The translations under genes were made by a program, and so were the position numbers. Positions 1 to 14,235 of a stretch of 64,000 nucleotides of DNA are shown here, one piece after another (position 1 is the first letter of the stretch; each line of letters starts with the position of its first letter). This DNA is from Eulemur rufifrons (Eukaryota > Chordata > Mammalia > Primates > Lemuridae). The stretch is from NCBI RefSeq assembly GCF_041146395.1, contig NC_090996.1, forward strand, positions 34,620,738-34,684,737, in the 5' to 3' direction. The notes under the pieces were generated by a model. It was not told where the DNA came from, made no database searches, and saw only the letters and a program-made list of their open reading frames with translations.

Positions 1-235
1 GATGGAGGCAGAGAGGAGAGTGAAGTGTCTCCAAGCCCAGGGCACCCGCAGACCCAGAACCTGGGAGAGGGAGGGACGGGCCTTCCCCTGGAGCCTTTGC
101 GGGGACGCAGCCCCGTGTCCCAACTTCACTTCAGACCTCTGGCCTCCAGAAATGTGAGAGAATAAATTCCTGTTGTTGGAAGCCACCAAGTTTGTGGTGA
201 TTTATTCTGGCAGCCGCAGAAATTCTGGGTAGTTC
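1..235 (+). repeat. 3' part of an LTR (MLT1/MaLR-like), cut by the window edge
   Basis: The stretch has the typical 3' end of an ERVL-MaLR-style LTR: a segment like 'ggcctccagaaatgtgaga', an AATAAA polyadenylation signal near 160, then 'gccaccaagtttgtggtgat'. The 5' part lies outside the window. Subfamily is from recognition and is not certain. The following 236-575 shows no gene. Confidence 0.55.
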
Positions 236-574
236 CGTATTGTTTGTAGGTTGTTAACGTTTATAACTTTCCTAGTCTGCTCTGTAACAGATACTTCATA
301 TTTGTTCTGTATGTAAATAAACTCAGTTTACCATGTAAGATCTTTATTTTGGCTCCTCTCTTGGTTGGATCAGTTTCATTTTCCATGTATTCCTAAGACA
401 GCTGTGCTGCCTAAGTTGTCACGTGGTTAAGAACTTTGGTGGCGAACAGTGGTTGCCTGGAGGTGGGAGGGGGAGGAATTAACTGGGACCCAGCAGGGGG
501 AAGCTTTCTGGGGTCAAAGTCAAGTGCTATATCTTGAAAGGAGTCTGGGTTACACAGACAGATGCATCAGTCAA

Positions 575-1741
575 AACCCCGAGCGTACCAGGGCTGCCTG
601 CTCTCGACACTTCTATTCAGCATAGTACTGAAGTTCTAGACAGAGCAATTAGGCAAGAAAAAGAAAGAAAAGGCATCCAAATTGGAAAGCAAGAAGTAAA
701 AAATTAACCCTGTTTCCAGATGACATGATCTTGTGTGTAGAAAACCCTCAAGATTCCACAGAAAAATATGTTAGAACTAATAAATGAATTCAGCAAGGTA
801 GGAAGATACAAAGTGAACACACAAAAATCACTTGTATTTGTATTCACTAACAAGGAAAACTAAGAGGAAAATTATACAAACAACTTTGTTTATAATAGCA
901 CCAAAAAGAGTTATATACTCAGGAACGAATCTCACCAAGAAGATGAAAAATTTGTACAATGAAAATGATAAAATGTTGCTGAAGGGAATTAAGGACAACA
1001 TAAAAATAAAAGGACACACGTCTCACGCTAATGGATTGGGAGGCTTCATATTGCTGAGGTGTCAATGCCACCCAAACCGATGGCAGATTCGACGCCATCC
1101 TCATCAAAATTCCAATGGGTCATTTTGCAGAAAGCAGAAGCCCGTCCTAAAATTCGCACGGAATCTCAAGGGCCCCGAGTAGTAAAGCAATCTTGAAAAA
1201 GAACAGAGCCAGAGGACTCACGCTTCCTCATTTCAAAACTAGGTAAAAACCTACAGTAGCAACACAGGGTGGTCCTGGCGTAGGTACAGACGCACAGATC
1301 AATGGAGTAGAACAGAGAGCCCGGAAATAAACCCTCGAGCGCGCGGTCACATCATTGGACGGGACCACTCCTCGGGGAAAGGACAGGCTTTCCAACAAAT
1401 GGTGCTGGGAGCGCTGAATATCCACATGCACAGTAATGACACTGGACCCTGACCTCACAGCAAGTGCAGACATTAACGCAAAACAGATCAAAGACCTAAA
1501 TGTGAGACCTGAAACTACAAAAGTCTTAGCGGAAACCACAGGGCAGAAGCTTCTCGATGTTGGATTTGGCAGCGACTTCTTAGACATGACAGCCAAGGCA
1601 CAGGCAACAAAAGAAAAAAATAGACAAATTATACTTCATGAAAATGGAAACATTTTGTGCTTCAAAACAGCATAAAGTGGGAGATGATATTTGCAAATCA
1701 AACATCTGGTAGGGATTGATACCCAGAGTATATAGAAAACT
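575..1741 (+). mobile_element. LINE-1 fragment, 5' part (ORF2 region), degenerate
   Basis: Sense-strand L1 sequence from the reverse-transcriptase part of ORF2 onward, 5' truncated. Recognisable stretches include 'caattaggcaagaaaaagaa', 'ccagatgacatgatcttgtg' and 'aagtgaacacacaaaaatca'. Stops and frameshifts break the frame, so no functional protein is encoded; the short frames at 832-1182 and 1436-1675 are remnants. An Alu at 1742 splits this element from its 3' part at 2116. Confidence 0.85.
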
Positions 1742-2107
1742 GGCCGGGCACGGTGGCTCACACCTGTAATCCTACCACTCTGGGAGGCCGAGGTGGGCAG
1801 ATCATTTGAGCTCAGGGGTTTGAGACCAGGCTGAGCAAGAGTGGGACCCCACCTCTACTAAAAAATAGAAACAAATTAGCTGGACAACTAAAAATATATA
1901 TAGAAAAAAATAAGCCGGGCATGGTGGCGCATGCCTTTAGTCCCAGCTACTCGGGAGGCTGAGGCAGGAGGATCGCTTGAGCCCGGGAGTTTGAAGTTGC
2001 TGTGAGCTGGGCTGATGCCATGGCACTCTAGCCCAGGCAACAGAGTGAGACGTTGTCTCAAAAAAAAAAAAAAAAAAAAAAAAAAAACAAAAGAAAGAAA
2101 GAAAGAA
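1742..2107 (+). mobile_element. Alu, dimeric, strepsirrhine type
   Basis: A complete dimeric Alu begins 'ggccgggcacggtggctcac'. The arms are joined by an A/TA-rich linker (ctggacaactaaaaatatat) and the right arm carries 'gttgctgtgagctgggctga', the strepsirrhine form. It ends in a long A-run grading into (GAAA)n. The 8-bp target duplication AGAAAACT flanks it at 1734-1741 and 2108-2115, showing insertion into the resident L1. Confidence 0.93.
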
Positions 2108-2115
2108 AGAAAACT

Positions 2116-2860
2116 CCTAACACTCAATTCAAAAATGGAGAAACAACCTGAGTAGACGTTTCTCTGAAGATGCACAAATGGCCCATAAGCACAGGGAAAG
2201 GTGCCCAGCATCACTAGTCAGTAATAAATGCAAATGCAAACTGCAATCAGCTACCACCTCATACCCACTTGGATGGTTACAAACATGTAAACAGAATATA
2301 ACAAGTCTTGGTAGGATGTGGAGAAATTGGAATCCTTGTTCACTGTTGGTGGGAATGTAAACTGGTGCAGTTTCTGTGGAAAACAGTATGGCACTTCCTC
2401 AAAAAATTAAACATCGAATTAATTCCCACAGGGTGCAGCAATCCGTGTGTGAGTCCACACCCTGCTGAAACCAGGGTTGGGAAGGGATGATCGCATCCCA
2501 TCTTCACAGTGGCGCTACTCACAGCAGCTGGAACTCGGACGCAGCCCGAGTGTGCACGGACGGATGAGTGGATTGCATTATACACGAACAATGGAATATT
2601 GTTGAGCCTTGAAAAGGAAGGAAATTCTGGCACATGCTATGACACGACTGAAGCTTGAGAACACTAAGTGAAATGAGCCAGTCTAAGAATACGAGGACTG
2701 TAAGATTCCACTTATATGAGGCGCTCAGAGTAATCATCACGGAGATGGACAGTAGGTGGTTCGGTGTCCTGGTTTTCCAGTGCAAGTGTTGAGTTTGTCT
2801 GGGGAGAACTATGTGCAGACGCGACGCTTAGCACGGAGTGTGGCACCGATCAGAGTCCCA
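2116..2860 (+). mobile_element. LINE-1 fragment, 3' part (ORF2 end and 3' UTR)
   Basis: Continuation of the L1 at 575 after the Alu. It contains the conserved ORF2-terminal block with 'agctaccacctcatacccac', 'cactgttggtgggaatgtaa' and 'ggaatattgttgagccttga', then old-L1 3' UTR. The frame is broken and the element is inactive. Confidence 0.85.
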
Positions 2861-5820
2861 GTAGTAGAGGGGGCCAGGGGCGCTGTTTCAGGAATGACAC
2901 CGCAATTGTCCCCGTGCCTTCCCTTTGTGGAGCTCCTTCCTGACAGCCGAGGGCCTTCCCTGGGAGGGGACAGAAATGCCCCTCTGCTCTGACTGCTCCC
3001 TCCCCCACCAGGCAGGCTCTGCTCTCCAGTCCCCAAGGCTCCAGGAATCTGCCAGTCCTGCCCGAGACCTGAGCCAGGGGCACAGGCTCCGCCCTCCTTC
3101 TGAAGCTGGGGCTTCCCGGGAGGCCCTCGCGGCTCTGAGGGGCCTGCAGATGGAGACACTCTGTCTGCTGAGCCCCAGGCCTCAGAGGTGGCTTCCAAGC
3201 CCCACACGTGGAGGGCAGGGGGCCCAGGGCCGAGTGGCCCTAACCCAACCCCTGACACCAGGGCCAGCCAGCCCAGGGCCCACCACTGCTGGCAAGAGAA
3301 GGCCTCATTGTCGTTTCCTGGCAGAGTTGGGACTGGGCGTGCCCGGGCCAGGAAATAAATGCTCAGTAAATCCCCCTCTTGGAGAGCCCTGATCCCGAGG
3401 GACAAAGGGCCTGTGTTGAGTGTCCCCAAGCGTGGCTCAGGGCCAGCACCGGGCCAGGGTGGACGGGGGTGGGGGGATGGGCAGAGTTCTGTGGGGCCGG
3501 GACCTCCCACCAAGTGGGCTACCCCGCAAGCCTGCACACGCAGGGGTGCAGGAGCGTATGGTGCCTGCGGGCTCCCGGGTGTGCTTGGGGCGCCCTCGCG
3601 TGTGCTTCCTGCATGTTCAAGTGCACGTGTGGAGGTGTATCTGTGCTCACCGCCTGGTGCACTCTGGAAATGCGCCCCAGTGTGCACTTGGGCAAGTCCC
3701 GGATTCCACTGGCCAGGCTGGTCACTGTCTGCTCCTTCGCCCCCCGGCCGCCCCGGCCGCCCCGGCCGCCCCAGCCGCCGCTTCCTGGAGTCCCGGCCAG
3801 ACGGACCCTCCTTCTGGGCGCCGACCCTGCCAGCCTGCAGTGAGAAGGAAGGCGACGGAGCTGGCAGCCACACCAGGAAAAGTGCCCTCGGGCTGGGCTG
3901 GGCGGGGACACCAGCCCCTCTGAGCAGCCCCCGGCTCCCGCTCCGGCGCCAGAGCTGCCCTTGCCAAGGGCTTCGGCCTCTTCGGCCTCCGCCGCCGTGA
4001 AGGAGGCTCCTCCCGAGGCCTCGACAGGGGTCTGAAAACACGTGGCCGTGGGCTGCTAGCGCTTGTGAACATCCGCATCGGAATCTCAAAGAATTGTCAT
4101 CTTTCATAAAATATCATTTTCTTCATTGTTCCTAACAGTTTTAACATGTAAAACGCCCTTGTGGCTCCTGCGCTGTGCAGATGCGGGCGGAGGCCGGTCT
4201 GGCCTGAGCCACCGTTTGCCCACCCTGGCGCAGGCCCCTGGCGCAGGTGATGGAAGTGCCCCGCCTGCGGTCCCTCCTCCACTGTCGTCCCCATGAGACC
4301 CATGAGACTGGCGTCCCCTGGTCCTGCTGAGCCAGCACTGGCAGAGTCAGGCTGTGCGCAGACAGAGCCGTTCTCTGCACCCCCTTTCCTTGGACGCACG
4401 TGGGGCACCTGGACACGCGGGGACACCGGGCCTGCTGCCCTCCCCACCCCCGCAGAGCCCCCCAGTGATGCCGCCGCCCAGGGTGCACTCAGCCCTCCCT
4501 CCGTGGACACGTCCGGTGTTTCTAATTTTGCTCTTTGCAGAGAAGGACTTAGCACACCTGCCCGCACAGCGCGAAGGCAAACTGCGGGTGACCGGCCCTT
4601 CCGTGGAGAGTGCGGCGGGGTGCTCAGGGCCGCCCTCTGAGTAGGTTCTGTCGTTGTCCAGGCAGAGCAGGTGAGGCCATCACAGCACAGAGCGGTGACG
4701 CAAGCGCCCCGAGTCCCACTCCAGTGCGCAGCAGCGAGGCCGGGCCTGGGCGGCGTCCGGCTCCAGTGCTGCGCTGATAACCCCCCACCCCAAGGCCGAC
4801 CCCCACCATGGTCGGAGGCCCCGGGCACAGCCTGGGCTTCAGCCGCCAGGTCGCACCAGCTGTGCACAGGACACGCATGGAACCTCCACTGAGCTCTCGG
4901 TCCCCTCGACCTGCTCTCGGGTGGGTGTCTGAGGACCTTTGTCCCTTGTCCCCCATCCTTAGCCTACGACCCGACCACTTCCCCAGACCCCAGTTCCTTC
5001 CCAAACCGGTGCCTTTGGTTCCTTCAAAATCCTTGGGATGAAACATCTCCAGACAAGGGTTTTATGCAAACAGGGGTCCCTGCCCACCTTCACAGGATCC
5101 CTCCCAGAGTGCCCTGTTGTCGCCCGGGTAACGCGGACCCTCGGCCCGGCCGTAGGCGCCCTCAGAAGGCCTGGCCGGGACAATGGCCCGCCCCCGACCC
5201 TCCATCCCCTGTCAGGGCACCGACCGCACCTTTGGTGTCCTTCCCTCCCGTGGCCCGTAAACCCATCAAGCCGGGTTCCTCCCCCTGTGCCTAGACCCGG
5301 CACACAGGAGAGACCACGGCCACCTTCCGAGGACAGGACATGGAGGGCCAGGGTCTGCAGTGCCCCTGACCCCTGCTTAGGGCACAAAGAACTGGACTGT
5401 CCACCCTGGCTCTCAGGGTCAGCGGGGAGCTCGGCTGGGCTCCAGAAAGCCTGGCAGACACCAGGAGCTGCCTGGCCCGGAGGGGCCCTGAGTCCAGTGT
5501 GCCCGTGGCAGAGCGTCTGTGGGCACCTGACCTGCCACTGCCCGGGTTGAATCCTGTCTGGCCGGGCTGGAGAAGGCCCTGAGCAAACCTCCCCCACCTT
5601 TGCCGTTAAGGTCTGTGCAGGTGCTGAGGAGAGAGAACACAGAGGTGAACGTGAAATGCCTGTTACTGTCCCCGGTGCTGTTTGTGTAGGCTGCGGGGCC
5701 AGGACAGCAAACACTGCGCGACCCGACCGGGAGCCTCCCCCAGGAAGAGTCCCGCCGCCCAGCCCCTTCCTGGCCCTGGTGGCCCCTCGCTCCTTCCTTC
5801 TGGACGGGGGCCCACGGGGC
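2861..5820. other. Intergenic GC-rich stretch, no gene recognised
   Basis: Roughly 3 kb of GC-rich unique-looking sequence between the L1 and the ZG16B promoter. Many open frames occur on both strands, the longest about 430 codons on minus (2809-4107), but they overlap each other, are low-complexity Pro/Gly/Arg/Ser, match no family I know and fit the high GC content. Around 4060-4160 is a short AT-rich patch that may be old repeat. Confidence 0.5.
3740..3780. repeat. Short GC tandem repeat, about 9-bp unit
   Basis: Four to five copies of a GCCGCCCCG-like 9-mer in tandem with a diverged last copy. It may be length-polymorphic. No function is suggested by context. Confidence 0.8.
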
Positions 5821-5828
5821 TCAGAGGG

Positions 5829-5834
5829 TATAAA
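5829..5834 (+). promoter_or_regulatory. TATA box of ZG16B
   Basis: TATAAA within 'gagggtataaaggccagg', 111-116 bp upstream of the ZG16B ATG. That places the cap site near 5860 and leaves a short 5' UTR of about 85 nt. A strong TATA box suits a highly tissue-restricted secretory gene. Confidence 0.8.
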
Positions 5835-5944
5835 GGCCAGGTGGAGGGCGCCCAGGCACAGCAAGACTCCCTGGCGCAGACTGTCCCGCTGGGAGTCAGG
5901 CGGCCTCTGCTCTTCTCCCCAGAGCCCTGGACGCGCCACAGGCC

Positions 5945-7312
5945 ATGCTGCTGCTGCTGACTCTCACCCTCCTGGGGAGCCGCCCCTGCTGGGCCGCCCG
6001 TAAGTCCAGCTGGTCCCCCGCCCGGCCCAGCCCCCAGGCAGCCACCTCCCCTCTCCATCCAGGAGGGCCCGGGAATCACCCCAGCCCTTGTCACAGGTGG
6101 ACTCTGGTCACAGGCCACCCTGTCTGCCCGTAGGGGCATGTCCCCTGCGCTGCAGAGGCCGCCTGCCTATCCCCGTGTGGGCTTCTCTCCCGTTTCTTTC
6201 CTCCCTGCAGAGCAGTACGGGCAGGGAGGAGGCACTTATTTCAGTACCACTGAGAACTACGATCGTGAAATCACGGGGCTGCGGGTGTTCATCGGTGCTG
6301 TTAACAACATCAAAAGGTGAGTGGACTCCAGGCCACCGCCTGACACCCCATCCCAGCGCAGCCAGGGTCTGGGAACGTCCTGCCTGGCTCCTGGGGACTC
6401 CCTGAGGCCAGCTGGGCCCTTATTGCCTCCGGACACCTCCCTTCCATGTGTCCCTGTTACTCAGCCACCTCCTCTCCCCTCACCTGCCCCCTCCCTCCTA
6501 CTGCACGGTACGTCCTGCCCCTGCTCCCTGGGCTGCTCTAGGAGGGTGAGCTGGACAGGCTGGTGACTGTGGGAAGTCACCTGCTCGTCAGCCCCAGAGC
6601 TGCTCCGTTGGGAGTCACTCGGGCTCAGGAGGCCCCAGCTTGGCCAGGGACAGCCCCGCTGTCAGCCGCTGGGACAGCTGCAGCCCCTCCTGAGGGCTGT
6701 GATGACCTGGCCCACAAGGGCTCTCCTACCTCGATCTGGGTGACGCCTCCAACAACCACTCCCGCTCTGCAGATGAGGAGCTGAGTCCTGGAGATCCTGG
6801 GTGACCAGCTCAAGGTCACGGGCCTGACAGTGGCAGAGCAAGGGTTTGAGGCCAGCAGGTCCATCTCGGGGACCCAAACACTACCAGGGCTGCTGTCCCT
6901 CGGTCACAAGGGGAAGTTGGGGGCATGGAGGCTCTGGGAGGGGCTGGTCACCCCAGATGGCAGGGGTTCAAACTTCATCACCCCCCACAGTATCCAGGTG
7001 AAATTTGGAGACAGCTGGGATGATCGACATGGCGCTTCGGGTGGGACGAGCCAGGAACTCCTCCTGTGGCCGGGCGAATACATCACCGAGATCCACGGCT
7101 CATTCGACATGTTAGTCCATTTCCTGGCCGTGTGCACCAACCTAGGACACTGCATCTCCTTTGGGAAGAGCGTTGGCAAGCAGTTCTTTGCCTTCCCCAG
7201 CCAAGAGGGACAGGTGCTCACGGGCATCTTTGGCCAGTATGGACTCCTCGGCCTCAAGGGCATCGGCTTTACTTGGGATTTTCCACTAGTGGAGGCCACC
7301 ACTGCAACATAA
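5945..7312 (+). CDS. ZG16B: ZG16B, zymogen granule protein 16 homolog B (secreted jacalin-like lectin)
   Basis: Three coding exons, 5945-5999, 6211-6316 and 6991-7312, join at GT/AG sites (phases 1 and 2) into a 160-residue protein. Residues 1-18 are a signal peptide ([12 protein letters not shown], cleavage near CWAA). The remainder is one jacalin-type beta-prism domain: a glycine loop [16 protein letters not shown] near 21-36, EITGLRV near 38-44, [10 protein letters not shown] near 79-88, and [20 protein letters not shown] near the end. The family is secreted by salivary and other exocrine epithelia and binds carbohydrate through the glycine-rich loops. The ATG in ggccATGc, just before the hydrophobic leader, was chosen; the human reference has a longer annotated N-terminus as I recall. 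The segment around Cys102-Cys108 diverges from the human sequence I remember. The PRSS cluster flanks it, as in human 16p13.3. Confidence 0.93.
6770..6870 (+). repeat. MIR-like fragment in ZG16B intron 2
   Basis: The 'gcagatgaggagctgagtcc' and 'gaccagctcaaggtcac' segments match the MIR core. Diverged and short. Confidence 0.6.
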
Positions 7313-7440
7313 ACTACGACCTAACTTGTCAGCACATAGTTACAGGGCAGTGTGCAAATTCACTAACACTGAAGCCAGCTGGGGTGTGGTGGCAAACAGT
7401 CCTGGGGTAACGGAGTTGTGACGCTGAATCTGACGTCACC

Positions 7441-7450
7441 AATAAATAAA
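7441..7450 (+). other. Polyadenylation signals of ZG16B (two overlapping AATAAA)
   Basis: AATAAATAAA, 129 bp after the ZG16B stop, followed by GT-rich sequence near 7465-7485. It defines a 3' UTR of about 150 nt. Confidence 0.85.
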
Positions 7451-7499
7451 GCTTCTGCAGGGACAGTGTGTCCAGTGTGGTGCTTGGGTCCTGGGTGCC

Positions 7500-10400
7500 A
7501 CCAGTAGCGCCAAAGCCTTCCCGCCTCCTGGGGCACAAAGCTCCCGGGGCTGGAGCCCGGAGAACCAAGCTGAAGGGTGGGACAGAGGTGACTCCACCAA
7601 GGACAAGAGCCCTACCTGCAAAGACCTCGCCCTGATCCCACGATCGTTGAGGAGTCTGCCTCCAGGGCCACCACTGCCCCGTCCCCCAGCCCCATCCCGC
7701 TGCCTCTCTGGGCCGGGCTCAGTGCCAGGCTTCTCCGAGTGGCCACGGGGCCTCAGGGCAGCCCCGCGTCCACCCATTCACGCAGCAGTCATTTGCCAAG
7801 GGCGTCCACACCGGGCTCCCCGGGCCCTGGGGGTGCACAGAAGAGGCCAGGTGTGCAGCTGCGGGGCTGGCTGCCCCCTGGGGTCGGATGCAGAAGCAGA
7901 TGGTGGCAGGTCACGGCAGCACCTGCACTGATGGGCGCACGTGCGGTGGCTGTGCGTAGGCAGCTGCCCAGAGGTGAGGTGGTGAGGGTGTGCTTCAGGG
8001 AAGTCTTCCTGGAGGAGGCGCTGTCTGAGCTAAGTCTTAAAGGATGAGGGAGAATTGGCTGAGTGGAGACAAGGGGAGGAGGGTGTTCCAGCCCGAGGGA
8101 TCTCTGGGCAAAGGCCAGAGCTAGAGACAGCTGGGGACAGTGCCCTTCAAAGCGTGGTCATTTCCTACAGCAGCACAGGAAACTAATAAAGGCCCTAAAC
8201 CTGGCCCACTCTTCGTATCCCCGTTCCCAAACCTTGAATCGCATGTCAGGACTTGGCAACGTCCTGACATTGCCAGCGTCCTCCAGGGATAAGTCTTGAA
8301 GCCATTTTGACCAGGAGTTGAAGGAAGAAATTCATTGCATTCGTGACGCCAGAAACACAGCTGTCCAATGCCGTAGCCAAACCCTCAGTGATCGGGGACA
8401 TGCCAGGCCCTCTTCTAGGGGCCGCGTCTAAAGTCCCTGCTCACAATAATATAGGGGTCAGACATCCGTTGTCCCCATTTGCACAATGAGGAAACTGAGG
8501 CACAGAGAGCAAAGTGACTTATCCCCCTCAGCGGTATGTGGCCAGGGAGGGGTTCCACTCGAGGGGGTCCAGCTGCAAAGTCTGGGCCCTGATCCCCAGG
8601 CTGGGGCAAAGATTCCCCAACCAACCCTCACCTTTCTGCATGAGATTCACACTGACATTTCCCTTCTCTTCTCTACTGTGTGTTTCTATCTAGTTTTAAA
8701 GGCTGCTGGAGAGTTCCTTCTTAGCCTCGGGTCTGTGGACAAACTCAGGGATTCCACGAACTGGGATGTGAAAAACACAATGACCTCTTTATTCCTATTG
8801 TCCTCTGCTGGGCATGTCGCGTTTCCTCCGGTATCAACGTGACCTCACACGCCTCACAGGCGGCACCTGTGAACGGCGTATCAGCTGCAGTTGTCACAGA
8901 CATCCTGAAACCCACACCCGTCACGAGTCCACAACGCGGATTGTTTTCTGACTCGCCGTTGAGTGTGGCACAGGCACAGGACACCCTTAGGAGGACACTT
9001 TGGTAAGTGCGTCTGCAGGTGGCCGGCAGGAGGAGAAACCCCTTTCCGTCCTGCATGAGAGATGACAAGTCGCTGGGGTGCACTGGGGACCTCCCGTCTG
9101 ACCTTCCAGCTGCTCTTTGGGGCCAGAGGACCGTTCTGGGGCCTAATTAGTTTCCTGGCCCTGGCCTGCTGAAAGGGAACTCTGTTTTCAGTACCAAAGA
9201 GAAGCCTGACCCTCTCGTGGGGCGGGGCGGGCAGCTGTCTGGGGAGGGGGACCCTGCGCTTGATGCCTCCTGGTGCAGCAAGGACGGTCAGGGAGGGGAC
9301 AGTGTTGACTTGAAAAGTGACAGCAGTGACGCTCCCCCTCCCACAGCAGCCACCGCCTTGTGAGGGGCAGGGAGAGGCTCAGCGCACCTACAAAGGGCCA
9401 AAACGGGGGTGTGGGAGCTCAGGGGGCCTGGAGACCACTGCCTGGGCGACGGGACCACGACGGCTCACATGTTGGCAGGAGCTTTATTCAACACGGGGAC
9501 TTGCCGCCTGCAGCCCGGGGTCACCTGGTCTCCCTGCCCCCCAGGGGACCACACCGGATCCCGCCTGCCTGAGGGGAAAAGGACAGGGGTGGAGGGCCCA
9601 GGCTGACTTTAGGACCCCTCCCTCGAGCCTCTCTGGCCCTAGGGTGACGGCTTCTCTGGGGCAGATGCCCACTTGAAGCCGATGCAGAGAGGCCGCTGTC
9701 GGGGCGGGCGCGTGTCAATCCCAAGACCAGGAACGGTACAGTCACCCCGTTTGATCCTACCGCAGACTAAGAGGCGGCAGCGGAGGGGAGCAGGGTGCGG
9801 CCACAGACACGTGATGGGGCAGCCTGGCACCTGCAGTCACAGAGGAAGGTGCCAGAACCCAGAGCTGCCTGGTCTCCACTGGCCAAAGGGGTCGGTGTCC
9901 TCTGCAAGGGGCCTCTGCCCGGCACGTCCAGGGCCGGGTCTCCATCAGGGGCTGGAGAAACCTGCCCGGGGACTGCGTTCGCGGGAGGCATCTCCCCAGC
10001 GACTGCAGCGGAGGAGCAGAAACCTGCTGCTGCCCCTCACAGCAGGGCCAGCTGCTCTGGTGGGTGGAGGGATGGACGGGTGGGTGGGTAGGTAGGTGGT
10101 AGTCAAGACCACAGCCCCAGGAGACTCTCTGTTGGGCCAAAGGGATCTGAACGTTGTTTTATTTGGGGAGCCACAAATTTTCCCAAGGTGGGGACCAACT
10201 CCCTTGGCTTAGGATATCAGTCCTCACCTGGGGTTGATCAGGCTTCCCAGGGAACACTGGGCCATGTCTGGAGCTATGTTTGGTTGTCATGCTTGGGGGA
10301 TGGGTATAACTGGACTCTTGTGGGTGGGGGCCAGGGAGGCTGCTAAGGGTCTTTCACAGGACAGCCCCCCACCCTCCCCTCCAGTGAAGAATTACCTGGC

Positions 10401-10540
10401 CCCAGACTTCAGTAGGCAGCACTCGGGGCCTGGCTTATGTCATCTGAGCCTCCCCACCACCCCCTGCCCCTCCACCCCCGCTAACCCTGGTCCCCACTCT
10501 GTCTGGGGTTATCCAGCAACAGAGGGGGCGCTATGGTATT
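7500..10540. other. Intergenic stretch with scattered ancient repeats
   Basis: No gene is supported. Near 8410-8590 is a MIR-like element ('aatgaggaaactgaggcaca'). Near 7985-8110 is an old interspersed repeat of the type 'gaagtcttcctggaggagg', which recurs near 51960-52020. The many short frames are GC-driven and lack splice or family support. Confidence 0.5.
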
Positions 10541-10544
10541 TTCT

Positions 10545-11506
<962 letters not shown>

Positions 11507-11507
11507 T

Positions 11508-12065
11508 AAGCGTCACATAAACGAAATCACGCGGCACACTCCTTTCCGTGTCCGCTTTGGTTCAGGATGCTGTTTCGAGATTCATCTACATTATTTGCAG
11601 TTCAGTCGTTTATTCCTTTCTATGCCTGAGTAGCAGCTCGTTTTATCTAGACCTCACTTTTCTTACCTGAGGATGAACACTTCGGCTGTTTGTTTGGGAC
11701 TATGATGAATAGGGCTCCCGCGAACATTTGTACGTGAGTCTCTGCATAGACACAGAGAGTTTTCATCCCTCCTGGGTAAACATTGAGACGTGGAATTGAT
11801 GACTCATGTGGGTGAGTGTATGTGTAAGTCTGTAAGGAACTGCCAAGCAGCCTCCCAAGGTGGCTGTACCCTTCGCATTCCCACCATCAGCGCATGAGCA
11901 TCCCCCTCGCCGCCCACGTCCCTGCCAGCGGCAGCACAGATCATCTTTCTAAGCCGGACATTCTGGTAACTGACGAGACGTTCTTTGTGTGCACCTTGTT
12001 CACTCGTGTATCTTCCTTGTGCGCCTCTCCCCAAATCTTTTGCCCAGCCGTATGACTTTTTTAAT
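11508..12065 (-). mobile_element. Old LINE-1 (L1M) antisense fragment, part 2
   Basis: Resumes the element interrupted by the Alu: 'cacataaacgaaatcacg', 'tttggttcaggatgctgtt', 'aggaactgccaagcagcctc', 'attcccaccatcag'. These are the complement of the L1 ORF2 end and 3' UTR. Diverged, no coding capacity. Confidence 0.75.
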
Positions 12066-12123
12066 ATTAAACTCCTTTTTCCTTCTGGCTGTTATCTTGG
12101 CACATTGGGTAAAGAAAGGTCTA

Positions 12124-13330
<1,207 letters not shown>

Positions 13331-13336
13331 TTCCTG

Positions 13337-14062
13337 GTGAGGGGATGGGTGGATGAATGGATAGGCAAGTGGATGGATGGATGGTGGGTGGGGGGATGGA
13401 CGGATGGATGTGTGGGTGGATGGATGCGTGGGCGGATGCCTAGGTAGGTGGTAGGCAGGTACATGGATGGGTGGATAGGTAAGTGGATAGATGGATGGGT
13501 GGGTAGGTAAGTGGATGGATGGATGGGTGGGTGGATGGGTAGGTGGATGGATGGATGGGTGGGTGGATGGGTAGGTGGATGGATGGATGGGTGGGTGGGT
13601 AGGTGGATGGATGGATGGGTGAGTAGGTAAGTAGATGGATGGATGGTTGGGTAAGTGGATGGATGGATGGGTGGGTAAGTGGATGGATGGATGGATGGGT
13701 GGGTAGGTAAGTAGATGGATGGATGGTTGGGTAAGTGGATGGATGGATGGATGGTTGGGTAAGTGGATGGATGGATGGATGGGTAGGTGGATGGATGGAG
13801 GGGTGGGTGGGTGGATGGATGGATGGGTGGGTGGATGGGTAGGTGGATGGATGGATGGGTGGGTGGGTAGGTAAGTAGATGGATGCATGGTTGGGTAAGT
13901 GGATGGATGGATGGATGGTTGGGTAAGTGGATGGATGGATGGATGGGTAGGTGGATGGATGGAGGGGTGGGTGGGTGGATGGATGGATGGTGGGTGGGCA
14001 GGTAGGTGGTAGGCAGGTGCATGGATGGATGGGTGGGTGGGTAAATAAATGGATGGAAAGAC
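13337..14062. repeat. GGAT/GGTG/GGTA tetranucleotide satellite, about 0.7 kb
   Basis: Nearly uninterrupted variants of a 4-bp unit (GGAT with GGTG, GGTA and AGTG variants). A higher-order pattern is visible: the block containing GGAGGGGTGGGTGGGTGG occurs at 13797 and again at 13961, a 164-bp offset, with matching flanks. Because the unit is 4 bp and lacks stops, all three minus frames stay open and yield His/Pro/Ile/Thr-rich translations that are not genes. Confidence 0.95.
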
Positions 14063-14074
14063 ACACTGGCATTC

Positions 14075-14235
14075 ATTGTGTACCAATTTTGGACCAGGCC
14101 CTATGCTAGGTACTTGCACAATTGATACCTCATTTAATCATCACAAACACCCTTGGTATTAATCTCCCATTTTTACAGATGAGGAAGCCCAGGCTGAGGG
14201 AGGTGAGTCATGAAATTTAAGCCTGAATCCCACAG
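14075..14235 (+). repeat. MIR element
   Basis: 'accaggccctatgctaggta' and 'tttttacagatgaggaagcc' are MIR hallmarks in the expected order and spacing. Confidence 0.75.

Noticed and set aside
832..1182. 116-codon plus frame near the left end
   Set aside because: Fragment of a decayed L1 ORF2.
2809..4107. 432-codon open frame on minus
   Set aside because: GC-rich, low-complexity Pro/Gly/Ser/Arg translation overlapped by long frames on the other strand; no signal peptide, domain or splice context, and its 3' end runs into an old L1.
10505..10535. CTCF-like CAGAGGGGGCGCTA
   Set aside because: Spacing of the core is off by one base relative to the consensus.
13337..14062. CRISPR-like array
   Set aside because: Repeats are contiguous 4-bp units with no spacers, in a primate genome.
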